From contig NZ_OCPC01000004.1 in NCBI RefSeq assembly GCF_900220985.1, positions 395,272 through 459,271 of the forward strand: a DNA stretch of 64,000 nucleotides. The letters run 5' to 3'. The first letter of the stretch is position 1. Every line of letters starts with the position of its first letter. The notes below the pieces were generated by a model. The model did not search any database and had not been told where the DNA came from. It saw only the letters and a list, made by a program, of their open reading frames with translations. Shown here in pieces: positions 52,601 through 59,958 of this stretch. This stretch comes from Parahoeflea halophila (GTDB lineage: Bacteria; Pseudomonadota; Alphaproteobacteria; Rhizobiales; Rhizobiaceae). The position numbers and the translations under genes were made by a program.

Positions 52601-52848
52601 CCTATCAGCCGCAACCCGTGCCGGTACAGCCCCATGCGCAGTCCCACCCGGCACCGGTGCATGCTTATCAGCAGGTGCCACCGCAGCCGGTTCCGGCCGC
52701 AGCGCCTCCGGCACGGGCAGCACCAGCCACGGAGCCGGCCCGGTCCGAACCTCCTGTCAGCAATGAGCAAGTCGACAGGATTCGCCGCGAGATGAACGAA
52801 TTGCGCTCCCGGATCGACGGTTACGCCGCGCCCCGCCGTAGCGCCTGA
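49657..52848 (+). CDS. Wzz/GumC-type polysaccharide chain-length protein with long Pro-rich extensions
   Basis: 1063 residues. Three parts: a Pro/Ala/Arg-rich cytoplasmic N-terminal extension of about 205 residues; a Wzz domain with membrane segments at about 219-238 and 626-648 and a periplasmic coiled-coil region between them (YYAESRLFVDPREVRV at the start, LGPRHPQYIAAMQSLETI later); and a 415-residue Pro/Ala/Gln/His-rich C-terminal extension with several Tyr-containing repeats (YYQAP, YAPVYP, AAYP, AYQPQ) and a final helix (NEQVDRIRREMNELRSRIDG). Related proteins often carry a tyrosine autokinase here; no Walker A motif is present. Probably the co-polymerase of a surface polysaccharide. 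Base composition is like its neighbours. Confidence 0.87.
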   Translation: MSDSTDDRRPRGGRGSLLDHARDSGVSRTGQPAGPQPADRPRAAPSILSTPNRSARVSTSRFSAPRDDAPDRAAGSVLASAPANDPAPTVAAEAQPGKSAEPASATREKFGDRIARLIGTIAPDENSGTRRQQSGNQQPVASGASPEADRRPEAPLQSEAEPEPEKVPDSGRHPRRDIQFRDDPYHWHAASGHSQLVDDTRPLLDASILISAVWRFRRLIGAATVGGAVIGVLLALSTPHKYYAESRLFVDPREVRVTEDDIRNQQLSTEAMLAITDSQLQILSSTSVLEKVVSDLGLDRDPEFNGSRSAGGISGGISLIRELFTGKSPSDEGEQKALNNLRDALSVSRDSRTFVIIVGVDTRDAEKSALIANRVVETYLDSEGQAQSSLLERTSESIDTRLNALRADLDAAEREVERFKAENGLVGVGGQFIDDKEILALSDQLANARAMKVGIRVKADNLAKVRIDDVLSGAFPEELLSSNLSELRKQYTQTKANADSLATRLGPRHPQYIAAMQSLETITNEISAELRRIVASSQTELQRAVATEQELASQMAIAKSRSMDQSVELVTLRELERKANATRGIYEAFLTRSRETSERSNLSTRNVRVISPAEAPMRPMGPSRKIIAIGGMMAGLFAGLGLALLAGAVESIRAYNSAQLPNRYPGSPFGGYPQPPAPAPRTPPGGPGRPSGPGPDDSMSGGRESIAGGFTPAPFTGARASAAAAAGARMGKAPVEEPSGKSEPQTLDSMEAVPVPPAPARTIVLRPKSARAGASGTSRAAPSSEPAPSGRARKAEKPDAEQTASPAWLEAVARILSEAGDHVEQPPASEKKTALSGEAPRARDARYEPALAPDAHARAPEPVSVAAPDSHNVQPAEQSCPVQTQTPHQPQPQFHPQAPHAPHAFAAPAPAQAIYPSHSVYYQAPQPQISHFPGLHHGRAVDPYAPVYPVHGVPVAPYAAAAAYPMLPPQMMPMQPHQFQPAYQPQPVPVQPHAQSHPAPVHAYQQVPPQPVPAAAPPARAAPATEPARSEPPVSNEQVDRIRREMNELRSRIDGYAAPRRSA

Positions 52849-52880
52849 CACCTTCCAAGCTTGAAATTTGACATCAGAGG

Positions 52881-52913
52881 ACGCAAAGAAGCGATCGGCC
52901 TTTGCGTTTGGTT
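52881..52913 (+). terminator. Possible terminator after the Wzz-type gene
   Basis: Eight-base-pair stem ACGCAAAG/CTTTGCGT with an 11-nt loop followed by TTGGTTTCG. Moderate T content only. Confidence 0.45.
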
Positions 52914-52987
52914 TCGTAGGGTCCGCGCAGGCTGCTCGCTCCGATAATCAGGTGCCGGGGCAGGCAACAGATCGGGAAGGATTTGGG

Positions 52988-53887
52988 ATGGCGAAGGTGA
53001 TTGATGGCAAGGCTGTTGCAGCTGGCGTGATCGAGCAGGTGACGGCAGCGAGCAATGCGCTGGAGGCCGAGACCGGTGCCCGTCCGGGTCTGGCCGTGGT
53101 CATCGTCGGTGATGATCCGGCCTCCCATGTTTATGTTTCGTCGAAAAGCCGCATGGCGAAGCAGTGCGGCTTCAAGTCGGTGCAGCACACCCTGCCTGCC
53201 GAAACCACGCAAGTCCAGCTCGAGGCCTTGGTCGCCAAGCTCAACGAGGATCCGGAAATTCACGGCATCCTGGTGCAGCTGCCGCTGCCGGATCATCTCG
53301 AAACCGACCCGGTGATCCAGTCGATCCGGCCGGAAAAGGATGTCGATGGCCTGCACGTGGTCAATGCCGGCAAGCTGATGACCGGAGACCTCGACGGCGG
53401 GTTGATTTCCTGCACCCCGGCGGGCGCCATGCTGTTCGTGCGCCAGACCCACGGTGCTGATCTCTCCGGTCTTAACGCCGTGGTCATCGGCCGCTCGAAC
53501 CTTTTCGGCAAACCGATGTCGGCGCTGTTGCTGGCGGCCAATGCCACGGTGACCACCGCCCACTCGCGCACAAGGGATCTGGCTGGCGTCTGCCGCAACG
53601 CCGATATCCTCGTGGCTGCGGTCGGCCGTCCGCAGATGGTCAAGGCCGAGTGGGTCAAGCCCGGCGCCACGGTGATCGATGTCGGCATCAACCGCATCGA
53701 CGCGCCCGAGCGTGGCGAGGGCAAGACCCGGCTGGTCGGCGATGTCGCCTTTGATGAATGCGCTGAGGTGGCAGACACCATCACCCCGGTCCCCGGCGGC
53801 GTCGGCCCGATGACCATTGCCATGCTGATGGCCAACACCGTCACCGCCGCCATGCGCGCCCACGGCCTCAAGCCGCCGTCCTTCTGA
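52988..53887 (+). CDS. folD: Methylenetetrahydrofolate dehydrogenase/cyclohydrolase FolD
   Basis: 299 residues from ATG at 52988 (GGGAAGGATTTGGG before it). Bifunctional cytoplasmic enzyme of one-carbon metabolism, interconverting 5,10-methylene- and 10-formyl-tetrahydrofolate. Family motifs: [20 protein letters not shown] with the catalytic Tyr and Lys, [46 protein letters not shown] and the late [16 protein letters not shown]. Unrelated to motility; it shares its terminator with the convergent flagellin gene. Confidence 0.97.
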   Translation: MAKVIDGKAVAAGVIEQVTAASNALEAETGARPGLAVVIVGDDPASHVYVSSKSRMAKQCGFKSVQHTLPAETTQVQLEALVAKLNEDPEIHGILVQLPLPDHLETDPVIQSIRPEKDVDGLHVVNAGKLMTGDLDGGLISCTPAGAMLFVRQTHGADLSGLNAVVIGRSNLFGKPMSALLLAANATVTTAHSRTRDLAGVCRNADILVAAVGRPQMVKAEWVKPGATVIDVGINRIDAPERGEGKTRLVGDVAFDECAEVADTITPVPGGVGPMTIAMLMANTVTAAMRAHGLKPPSF

Positions 53888-53921
53888 GCGCTCTCTGAAG
53901 ATTTCTGGGTCTAGAATTATT

Positions 53922-53953
53922 AAAAAAGCCGCATCGTGTCCGATGCGGCTTTT
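53922..53953. terminator. Bidirectional terminator between folD and flagellin 6
   Basis: Thirteen-base-pair stem AAAAGCCGCATCG/CGATGCGGCTTTT with loop TGTC; A-runs on the left and T-runs on the right serve both strands. The stem core matches that of the flagellin 4 terminator. Confidence 0.92.
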
Positions 53954-54003
53954 GCGTCATGAGAGCGGTGGCACCTTGGCAGTGCCACCGGATGTCACCT
54001 GTC

Positions 54004-54975
54004 CTATCGGAACAGCGACAGGATGTTTTCCGAGTTGGAGTTGGCGATCGAGAGCGACTGGATGCCGAGCTGCTGCTGGGTCTGCAGAGCCTTCAGGCGG
54101 GTCGATTCCTCGTTCATGTCCGCATCCACCAGACGGCCGATACCGGAGTCGATCGAGTCCATCAGGCTGGCGACGAAGTCTTCCTGCATCTTGATGCGTG
54201 AATTGACTGCACCGAGGTTGGAGGCCGCATCGGTCATCTCGGTCAGCATCGAGTCCACGACGCGGATCATGTCGTCGACCTGGGCATCGGTGGTGGCGGT
54301 GGTCAGCGCGATGGCCGTAGCGGAGCCGGCGGTGGTGGCGGTGCCGTCGGCATCGATCAGGTAGTAGTTGACGGCGGTACCGGTGGAGTTGGGATTGAGC
54401 GCGTCGGCGTCGACATCTTTTGTCAGGATACCGAGGCTTTCATTGGTGGTGCCGATCAGCGTGGTCGAAGTGGTGTTGACCGCCAGCGTCGTGATCGAGA
54501 CCAGGCCGGCGGAATCGCGGTTGAAACCACCGACGATCGTCTTGGTACCGGCGGCTGCTGCACCATCGTGGTTGAGCCAGTTTTCACCCGAGAAGGAAGC
54601 CGATTCCGAGATCGAGACCAGCTGGTTTTTCAGCTCGGTCAGTTCCTTGTCGATCTTGGTCTTGTCGACACCGGGCTCGCGGGCGGCAACCAGCTTGGCC
54701 TTGATTTCGGAGACCACGTCGATGGCCGAATTCATACCTGTGTAGGCAACGTCAACCTTGGCGGCGCCGAGGCCGAGAGCGTCCTTGACCGTCGAAAGTG
54801 CCTTGTTGTCGGAGCGCATGGTGGTTGCGATCGACCAGTAGGCCGAATTGTCGGCAGCAGTTTCAACGCGGTAGCCGGAGGAGACGCGGTTCTGTGTCGT
54901 CTCCATGTCGGAGTTGATCGAGCGCAGAGTGGCGAGTGCGGACATTGCTGCGGTGTTGGTCATAATGCTTGTCAT
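54004..54975 (-). CDS. Flagellin 6, detached from the array
   Basis: 323 residues from ATG at 54975. Very close to flagellin 3: same METTQNRVSS, ETAADNSAYW, ALSTVKDALG, NHDGAAAAGTK and NSENILSLFR. Its leader is nearly base-identical to that of flagellin 3, including the hairpin, the CCGGTAA/CCGGTATG pair and an upstream GTGGGTCGC block. It lies about 28 kb from the array beside folD on the other strand, so a copy of the whole unit, including promoter, was moved. No disruption; probably expressed. Confidence 0.96.
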   Translation of the reverse strand: MTSIMTNTAAMSALATLRSINSDMETTQNRVSSGYRVETAADNSAYWSIATTMRSDNKALSTVKDALGLGAAKVDVAYTGMNSAIDVVSEIKAKLVAAREPGVDKTKIDKELTELKNQLVSISESASFSGENWLNHDGAAAAGTKTIVGGFNRDSAGLVSITTLAVNTTSTTLIGTTNESLGILTKDVDADALNPNSTGTAVNYYLIDADGTATTAGSATAIALTTATTDAQVDDMIRVVDSMLTEMTDAASNLGAVNSRIKMQEDFVASLMDSIDSGIGRLVDADMNEESTRLKALQTQQQLGIQSLSIANSNSENILSLFR

Positions 54976-54980
54976 GGAAG

Positions 54981-55009
54981 TGTCCCTTTTTGACAATCTA
55001 CGCGGGACA
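54981..55009 (-). promoter_or_regulatory. Leader hairpin covering the ribosome binding site, flagellin 6
   Basis: On the minus strand TGTCCC (55009-55004) pairs with GGGACA (54986-54981), ending 5 nt before ATG. Confidence 0.75.
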
Positions 55010-55116
55010 TACCGGACTCGGGTTACCGGCAATGGTGGTTGGACATCATGCCATCGCTGCTGCTTGTTCCTGGATCAGCGACCCACCATTCGTTGAGCCG
55101 AAAATCGTCAATTATG

Positions 55117-55132
55117 GTTAATGAACGGATAA
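55117..55132 (-). promoter_or_regulatory. CtrA-type box (one mismatch) upstream of flagellin 6
   Basis: On the minus strand TTAT (55132-55129), seven bases, TTAAC (55121-55117) followed by CATAA, 141 nt before the start, the same distance as at flagellins 3 and 4. Confidence 0.5.
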
Positions 55133-55411
55133 CTCCGCCTATCGAATTCTGAAGATTTCGGCAAAAAAATTAACGACTGAAGTCGCCGGGCGGCGAAATT
55201 AGGCTCCAGAAGGCGCTTTATCGGCCCTGCCGTACCATCGATCCGGGCACCCGGGATATTGGGGCATTTCATCTTACCGGATGAACCCTGAGAAGGGTTG
55301 AAACCCGAGGTTTCGACGCCACCAGGGAGGCGCTTTCTGCGCTGGCCCTGACAGGCCATGTCTTGACACTAGCCTCACAGCCAACATGTTTCTGCGAAAG
55401 GAGCATTTGCC

Positions 55412-55663
55412 ATGGAAGCCCGTTTGATAGCCCTGATGATCCTGGCGCCCTTCGCCTTTCTTTTCGTCTACGCGATCATCCATGAATACCGCCGCTACAG
55501 GTCCGAAGGCAGCGCGACCTACGGGCTTGTCTACGACGAAGAAACAGGAACCACGCATGTGAGCGGGATCGCCGAAGGCGAGGAAGGCTACGACCCCGAC
55601 GATTTCGATCCTGGAAGCCACAACGAGATGCAATCTGCGGAAAAGACCGATGACCGGGTATAG
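55412..55663 (+). CDS. Small single-pass membrane protein of unknown function
   Basis: 83 residues with a strong GAAAGGAG site. N-terminal membrane segment at about 5-24 (LIALMILAPFAFLFVYAIIH), a basic YRRYRSEG stretch, then a mostly acidic polar tail (EGEEGYDPDDFDPGS). I do not recognise a family. It stands alone between the detached flagellin and the agl locus. Confidence 0.7.
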   Translation: MEARLIALMILAPFAFLFVYAIIHEYRRYRSEGSATYGLVYDEETGTTHVSGIAEGEEGYDPDDFDPGSHNEMQSAEKTDDRV

Positions 55664-55871
55664 CTTGTGACAAGCTGATCGGGACTGTAACCCCACAGCA
55701 CTTGAAACCCTTCAGATCCGGACCGGGGTGCCGGTCATCATCTGCCCGCGTGTCGCCTCGGCTGAAGGCTGCGCGCTGTGTGGTCCCATCTGCAAAGCAT
55801 GCTTACGTCTTCGATCCCCATAGAGCCCAACGACGTTGCGGCAAGTTTTTCGACGGCGGCTCGCTGTCTGT

Positions 55872-56942
55872 CTACTGCGCCGCCTCTGCCGCTCTGCGCA
55901 CCACCTTGCGCTCCGTAGGCGCGGGGCCGCTCGACGCGCGCACGATCAGCTCCACCGGCCAGATCTCCTGCACCGGCTCCGTCTCCACCCCGGAAATGAT
56001 GTCGACCAATCGCTCACAGATCCGCGCGCCTGCGGCCCGGATCGAGGAACGGGTGGTGGTCAGTGGAACCGAAAAGCTCTCGGGCTTGAGGAACGGAAAC
56101 ACGTCGTCATGGGTGATCACCGATACATCGTCGGGCATCTTCAGCCCCAGCTGATTGAGCGCCCGCACGATGCCCAGTGTGGTGAACATCGAGGCGCTGA
56201 GAACCCCGGTCGGCCGCGTAGCCGGATCTGCGTTGTGGAACAGTGCACTGGCGATCCGGTAGCCGTTTTCCTCGTTCATTGCTGCCGAATGGTGCTGAAG
56301 GCTGCCGACCGCCAGTCCGCACGCAGTCATTGCCCGCCGGACCCCGTCCAGCCGGTGCACGGCAAAGGAATAATCGGTGTCGCCATTGATGAAGGCCAGG
56401 CGCTGATGCCCCAGTTGCAGCAGCAGCCGCGTGGCGTCGTGAAACGCGGCTTCATTGTCGATATCGACACAGGCGTAGCCGTCCACCGGCTTCAATGCCC
56501 GCCCATGCGCCAGAAACGGAATCCCGAGCTCCTGCAAAAGGCCGATTCTCTGCTCGTCGCTGCGCATCGCGGACAGGTAGACCCCGTCCACCGAGCGGCT
56601 GGCGGCAATACGGCGGTAGGCTTCGCTCTCCCGCTCATAGGATGCGGGTGTCAGCGACAGATCGACCTCGCGGCTGAGCGCATGTTCGCCGAGACCGGAA
56701 AGGAATTCGACAAAATGCGGATCGAGATCGACATTGCGGCCCACTGGCAGCACGTAACCGATCGAACCGGCGCGCCCGGTGGCCAGCTTGCGGGCGTTCG
56801 AATTGGGCTTGTAACCGTACCGCTGCGCCGTTTCCAGCACCCGTCTTCGGGTCTGCTCGCTGACTTCTGGATAGCCGTTGAGCGCACGCGAGACCGTGGT
56901 CTGCGACAATTCAAGCAATGCTGACAGCTGTTTCAGGTTCAC
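55872..56942 (-). CDS. aglR: LacI-family repressor of the alpha-glucoside operon, AglR
   Basis: 356 residues from a GTG at 56942, which gives the standard LacI beginning (NLKQLSALLELSQTTVSRAL, then NGYPEVSEQTRRRVLETAQR). The remainder is the periplasmic-binding-protein-like sugar sensor ending in GVETEPVQEIWPVELIVR. Divergent from aglEFGAK, as in S. meliloti. Two perfect CAAAGCGCTTTG palindromes in the shared upstream region are its likely operators, so it probably represses both itself and the transporter. Confidence 0.9.
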   Translation of the reverse strand: MNLKQLSALLELSQTTVSRALNGYPEVSEQTRRRVLETAQRYGYKPNSNARKLATGRAGSIGYVLPVGRNVDLDPHFVEFLSGLGEHALSREVDLSLTPASYERESEAYRRIAASRSVDGVYLSAMRSDEQRIGLLQELGIPFLAHGRALKPVDGYACVDIDNEAAFHDATRLLLQLGHQRLAFINGDTDYSFAVHRLDGVRRAMTACGLAVGSLQHHSAAMNEENGYRIASALFHNADPATRPTGVLSASMFTTLGIVRALNQLGLKMPDDVSVITHDDVFPFLKPESFSVPLTTTRSSIRAAGARICERLVDIISGVETEPVQEIWPVELIVRASSGPAPTERKVVRRAAEAAQ

Positions 56943-56962
56943 GACAAGACGGTCCGTTTACT

Positions 56963-56974
56963 CAAAGCGCTTTG
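56963..56974. promoter_or_regulatory. Operator palindrome 1 (AglR)
   Basis: Perfect 12-bp palindrome CAAAGCGCTTTG, 20 nt upstream of the aglR start. Centre CG and AAAGCG/CGCTTT arms are typical for LacI-family operators. Confidence 0.8.
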
Positions 56975-57193
56975 GGAAATTGAGCATCAGGCTGCGAACG
57001 CCAAGCCCTCCCAAGTCCTTTATCTAATCCCAGCTTTGCCGCCAGCAAAAGCGAAAACGACGCGAGTGCATCGCAAAACACTGTTGCAACGCAACAATCC
57101 TGGGCAATTCGAGAGCGGCAGACGGAAATCCATCGCCTGCCGGGAACTTTGAGCTTGACTCAAGCCGGTACTCGTAATCCTGTTGAGGCAAGC

Positions 57194-57205
57194 CAAAGCG
57201 CTTTG
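57194..57205. promoter_or_regulatory. Operator palindrome 2 (AglR)
   Basis: Second perfect CAAAGCGCTTTG, 74 nt upstream of the aglE start and 231 nt from the first copy, 11 times 21 bp. That spacing would allow looping by a tetrameric repressor. Confidence 0.8.
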
Positions 57206-57279
57206 AAATCGCATGGCCTTGGCTGGGAGAATCCGTTTAGCTTGATGGAGAGGCCAGATACTGGTCCGGAGGAAAATTG

Positions 57280-58629
57280 ATGAAGAAACTGTTTTTGATG
57301 AGCGCGGCGGCTGCTGCGCTGACCATTGGGTCGGCCCATTCCGCCGATCTCAAATTCACCCCCGGCGAGGGCGATTTCAACTGGGAGAGCTACGAGGCGC
57401 TGAAATCCACCCAGCTTGACGGCGAGGAAGTCACGGTCTTCGGTCCATGGCTTGGGCCCGACCAGGAGAATGTCGAGTCGGTTCTGGCCTATTTCGCCGA
57501 AGCCACCGGTGCCGATGTCAAATATGTCGGCTCCGACAGTTTCGAACAGCAGATCATGATTGACGCCGAAGCAGGCTCAGCACCCAACATCGCGGTGTTC
57601 CCGCAGCCCGGGCTTGCCGCCGACATGGCCAAGCGCGGTTTTCTTTCGCCGCTTCCCGAAGGCACTGGCGACTGGATCAAGGAAAACTATGCCGCCGGCC
57701 AGTCCTGGGTCGATCTCGGCACCTATGCCGGTGAGGACGGTTCGGACAATCTCTATGGTTTCTTCTACAAGGTCGATGTGAAGTCGCTGGTCTGGTACGT
57801 CCCGGAAAACTTCGAGGATGCCGGTTACGAGATCCCCGAAACCATGGAGGAGCTCAAGGCGCTGACCGAACAGATCGCAGCCGACGGAGAGACGCCCTGG
57901 TGCATCGGTCTTGGCTCGGGCGGCGCCACCGGTTGGCCGGCAACCGACTGGGTCGAGGACATGATGCTGCGCACCCAGTCGCCCGACGTCTATGACAAAT
58001 GGGTGTCCAACGAAATCAAGTTCACCGATCCCGCCGTCATCGACGCGATCGAGGAGTTCGGCTGGTTTGCCCGCAACGATGCCCATGTCGCCGGTGGCGC
58101 GGGCGCAGTTGCGACCACCGATTTCCGCGACAGCCCGAAAGGCCTCTTCTCCTCGCCGCCGCAGTGCTACATGCACCATCAGGCCTCCTTCATCCCGGCC
58201 TTCTTCCCCGAAGGCACGGAGGTCGGTACCGATGCGGACTTCTTCTACATGCCTGCTTATGAAGGCAAGGATCTCGGCAAACCGGTGCTCGGCGCCGGCA
58301 CGCTCTGGGCCATCACCAAGGACAGCCCCGGCGCCCAGGCGCTGATCGAGTTCCTGCAGTCGCCGATCGCGCATGAGATCTGGATGGCGCAGAAGGGCTT
58401 CCTCACCCCTTACAAGGCGGTCAACACCGACGTGTTCTCGGATCCGACGCTCAAGAAGATGAACGACGTACTGCTGGGCGCAACGACCTTCCGCTTCGAT
58501 GCATCCGACCTGATGCCCGGCGGTGTCGGAGCAGGCTCGTTCTGGACCGGCATGGTCGATTACACTGGTGGCAAATCCGCCGAAGAGGTTGCGGACGCGA
58601 TCCAGAAGTCCTGGGACGCGCTCAAGTAA
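57280..58629 (+). CDS. aglE: Alpha-glucoside ABC transporter, substrate-binding protein AglE
   Basis: 449 residues from ATG at 57280 (CGGAGGAAAA before it). Sec signal peptide ending at SAHS-AD (residue 22). Family 1 extracellular solute-binding protein (EAEAGSAPNIAVFPQPGLAA-type hinge region, LIEFLQSPIAHEIWMAQKGF late). Binds alpha-glucosides such as sucrose, maltose or trehalose in the periplasm. First gene of aglEFGAK; a stem-loop separates it from aglF. Confidence 0.93.
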   Translation: MKKLFLMSAAAAALTIGSAHSADLKFTPGEGDFNWESYEALKSTQLDGEEVTVFGPWLGPDQENVESVLAYFAEATGADVKYVGSDSFEQQIMIDAEAGSAPNIAVFPQPGLAADMAKRGFLSPLPEGTGDWIKENYAAGQSWVDLGTYAGEDGSDNLYGFFYKVDVKSLVWYVPENFEDAGYEIPETMEELKALTEQIAADGETPWCIGLGSGGATGWPATDWVEDMMLRTQSPDVYDKWVSNEIKFTDPAVIDAIEEFGWFARNDAHVAGGAGAVATTDFRDSPKGLFSSPPQCYMHHQASFIPAFFPEGTEVGTDADFFYMPAYEGKDLGKPVLGAGTLWAITKDSPGAQALIEFLQSPIAHEIWMAQKGFLTPYKAVNTDVFSDPTLKKMNDVLLGATTFRFDASDLMPGGVGAGSFWTGMVDYTGGKSAEEVADAIQKSWDALK

Positions 58630-58648
58630 CAACCTGCACAAATCTGCG

Positions 58649-58670
58649 GACCCCGGCTTGGTCCGGGGTC
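58649..58670 (+). repeat. Stem-loop between aglE and aglF
   Basis: Perfect eight-base-pair stem GACCCCGG/CCGGGGTC with loop CTTGGT, 20 nt after aglE, no T-run. Such hairpins often protect the mRNA of the binding protein, which is needed in excess over the permeases. Confidence 0.75.
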
Positions 58671-58704
58671 TGCCACTTTGAAATGTCTTTTTGGGGGGAC
58701 ACCA

Positions 58705-59946
58705 ATGCATCCGGCACTTCAGGGTTTGATCACCATCATCGTTGGCGTCGGCGGATGCGTAGGCTACTTCTATCTCTCCAACAGGTTCCTCGATTACGTT
58801 CTTTTCCCGGCCAGGGGCGAGCACGCCGGACGCAACATCAACCGGGCCAATCAGATCCGGCCCTGGCTGTTCCTGTTCCCCGCTCTGTTCGCGCTTGGCC
58901 TCTATCTCGCCTATCCGGTCTTCGCCACCCTCTGGCTGTCGCTGACCGACCGCAATGCCGGCGGTGCCTTTGTCGGTTTCGCCAATTACAGCCAGATGTT
59001 CGGTGAGCCCAAGTTCTGGGAAGCCATGACGAACAACATGCTGTGGCTGATCATTGTTCCTGCCTTTTCGACCGGCTTTGGCCTGCTGGCAGCCCAGCTC
59101 ACCGACCGCATTTCCTGGGGCGGCATCGCCAAGTCGCTGATCTTCATGCCGATGGCGATCTCCTTTGTCGGCGCCGCGGTGATCTGGAAGCTGGTCTATG
59201 ACACAAGGCCGGCCGGGCAGGATCAGATTGGCGTGCTCAATGCCGTCTGGCTCAGCTTCGATGGTGGTGCCTGGTCGGTTCTCGTGCTCAAGCTCATGCC
59301 CATCGCGCTGCTAGCGGTCTTCGCCGCCTGCATGGGCTATGTCATCTACCAGGCATTGCGTCCGCTGCTCGGCCGTGAAGTGCGACGCGGCCAAATCGGC
59401 GTGTGGGGCTATGTCCTGCGCGGCCTTCTGAGCCTCGCCGCGGCCTGGATGCTGTGGCTGTCCCTGGGCGCAATTCCGTCGCTGTTTTCGGCATCGCTGC
59501 CCTATGGCGAGCCGCAGACCTGGCTGACCATCCCGTTCTGGAATTCGATCTTTTTGATGGTGGTGCTGGTCTGGATCCAGACCGGCTTCGCCATGGTGAT
59601 CCTGTCGGCGGCGCTGCGCGGCATTCCCGAAGAAACCATCGAGGCGGCTATCATCGACGGCGCCAACCCGTTCCAGATCTTCTTCAAGATCAAGGTGCCG
59701 CAGATCATGAGTACCATCGTGGTGGTCTGGACCACGATCACCATAGTCGTGCTCAAGGTCTTCGACATCGTCTTTGCCATGACCAACGGGCAATGGGAAA
59801 CCCAGGTCCTGGCCAACTACATGTACGACAAGCTGTTTCGCACCAATGACTGGGGCGTCGGCTCGGCGAGCGCCATGATCATCATGTTGCTGGTCACGCC
59901 GATTCTCGCCTGGAATGTCTACAACGCCCGCAAAGAAACGCGCTGA
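58705..59946 (+). CDS. aglF: Alpha-glucoside ABC transporter, permease AglF
   Basis: 413 residues from ATG at 58705 with GGGGGGAC upstream; a TTG nine codons earlier is in frame. About eight membrane segments; the cytoplasmic coupling (EAA) loop is EAAIIDGANPFQIFFKIKVP. MalF-like, with a large insertion between segments. Inner membrane. Confidence 0.92.
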   Translation: MHPALQGLITIIVGVGGCVGYFYLSNRFLDYVLFPARGEHAGRNINRANQIRPWLFLFPALFALGLYLAYPVFATLWLSLTDRNAGGAFVGFANYSQMFGEPKFWEAMTNNMLWLIIVPAFSTGFGLLAAQLTDRISWGGIAKSLIFMPMAISFVGAAVIWKLVYDTRPAGQDQIGVLNAVWLSFDGGAWSVLVLKLMPIALLAVFAACMGYVIYQALRPLLGREVRRGQIGVWGYVLRGLLSLAAAWMLWLSLGAIPSLFSASLPYGEPQTWLTIPFWNSIFLMVVLVWIQTGFAMVILSAALRGIPEETIEAAIIDGANPFQIFFKIKVPQIMSTIVVVWTTITIVVLKVFDIVFAMTNGQWETQVLANYMYDKLFRTNDWGVGSASAMIIMLLVTPILAWNVYNARKETR

Positions 59947-59958
59947 GGGAGGCGGCTG

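Noticed and set aside
51154..52851. 565-codon minus-strand frame opposite the Wzz-type gene
   Set aside because: Gly/Arg-rich shadow of the Pro/Ala-rich tail; no start signal and no domain.
55836..56924. Plus-strand frames opposite aglR
   Set aside because: Shadow of the LacI-type gene; no ribosome binding site.
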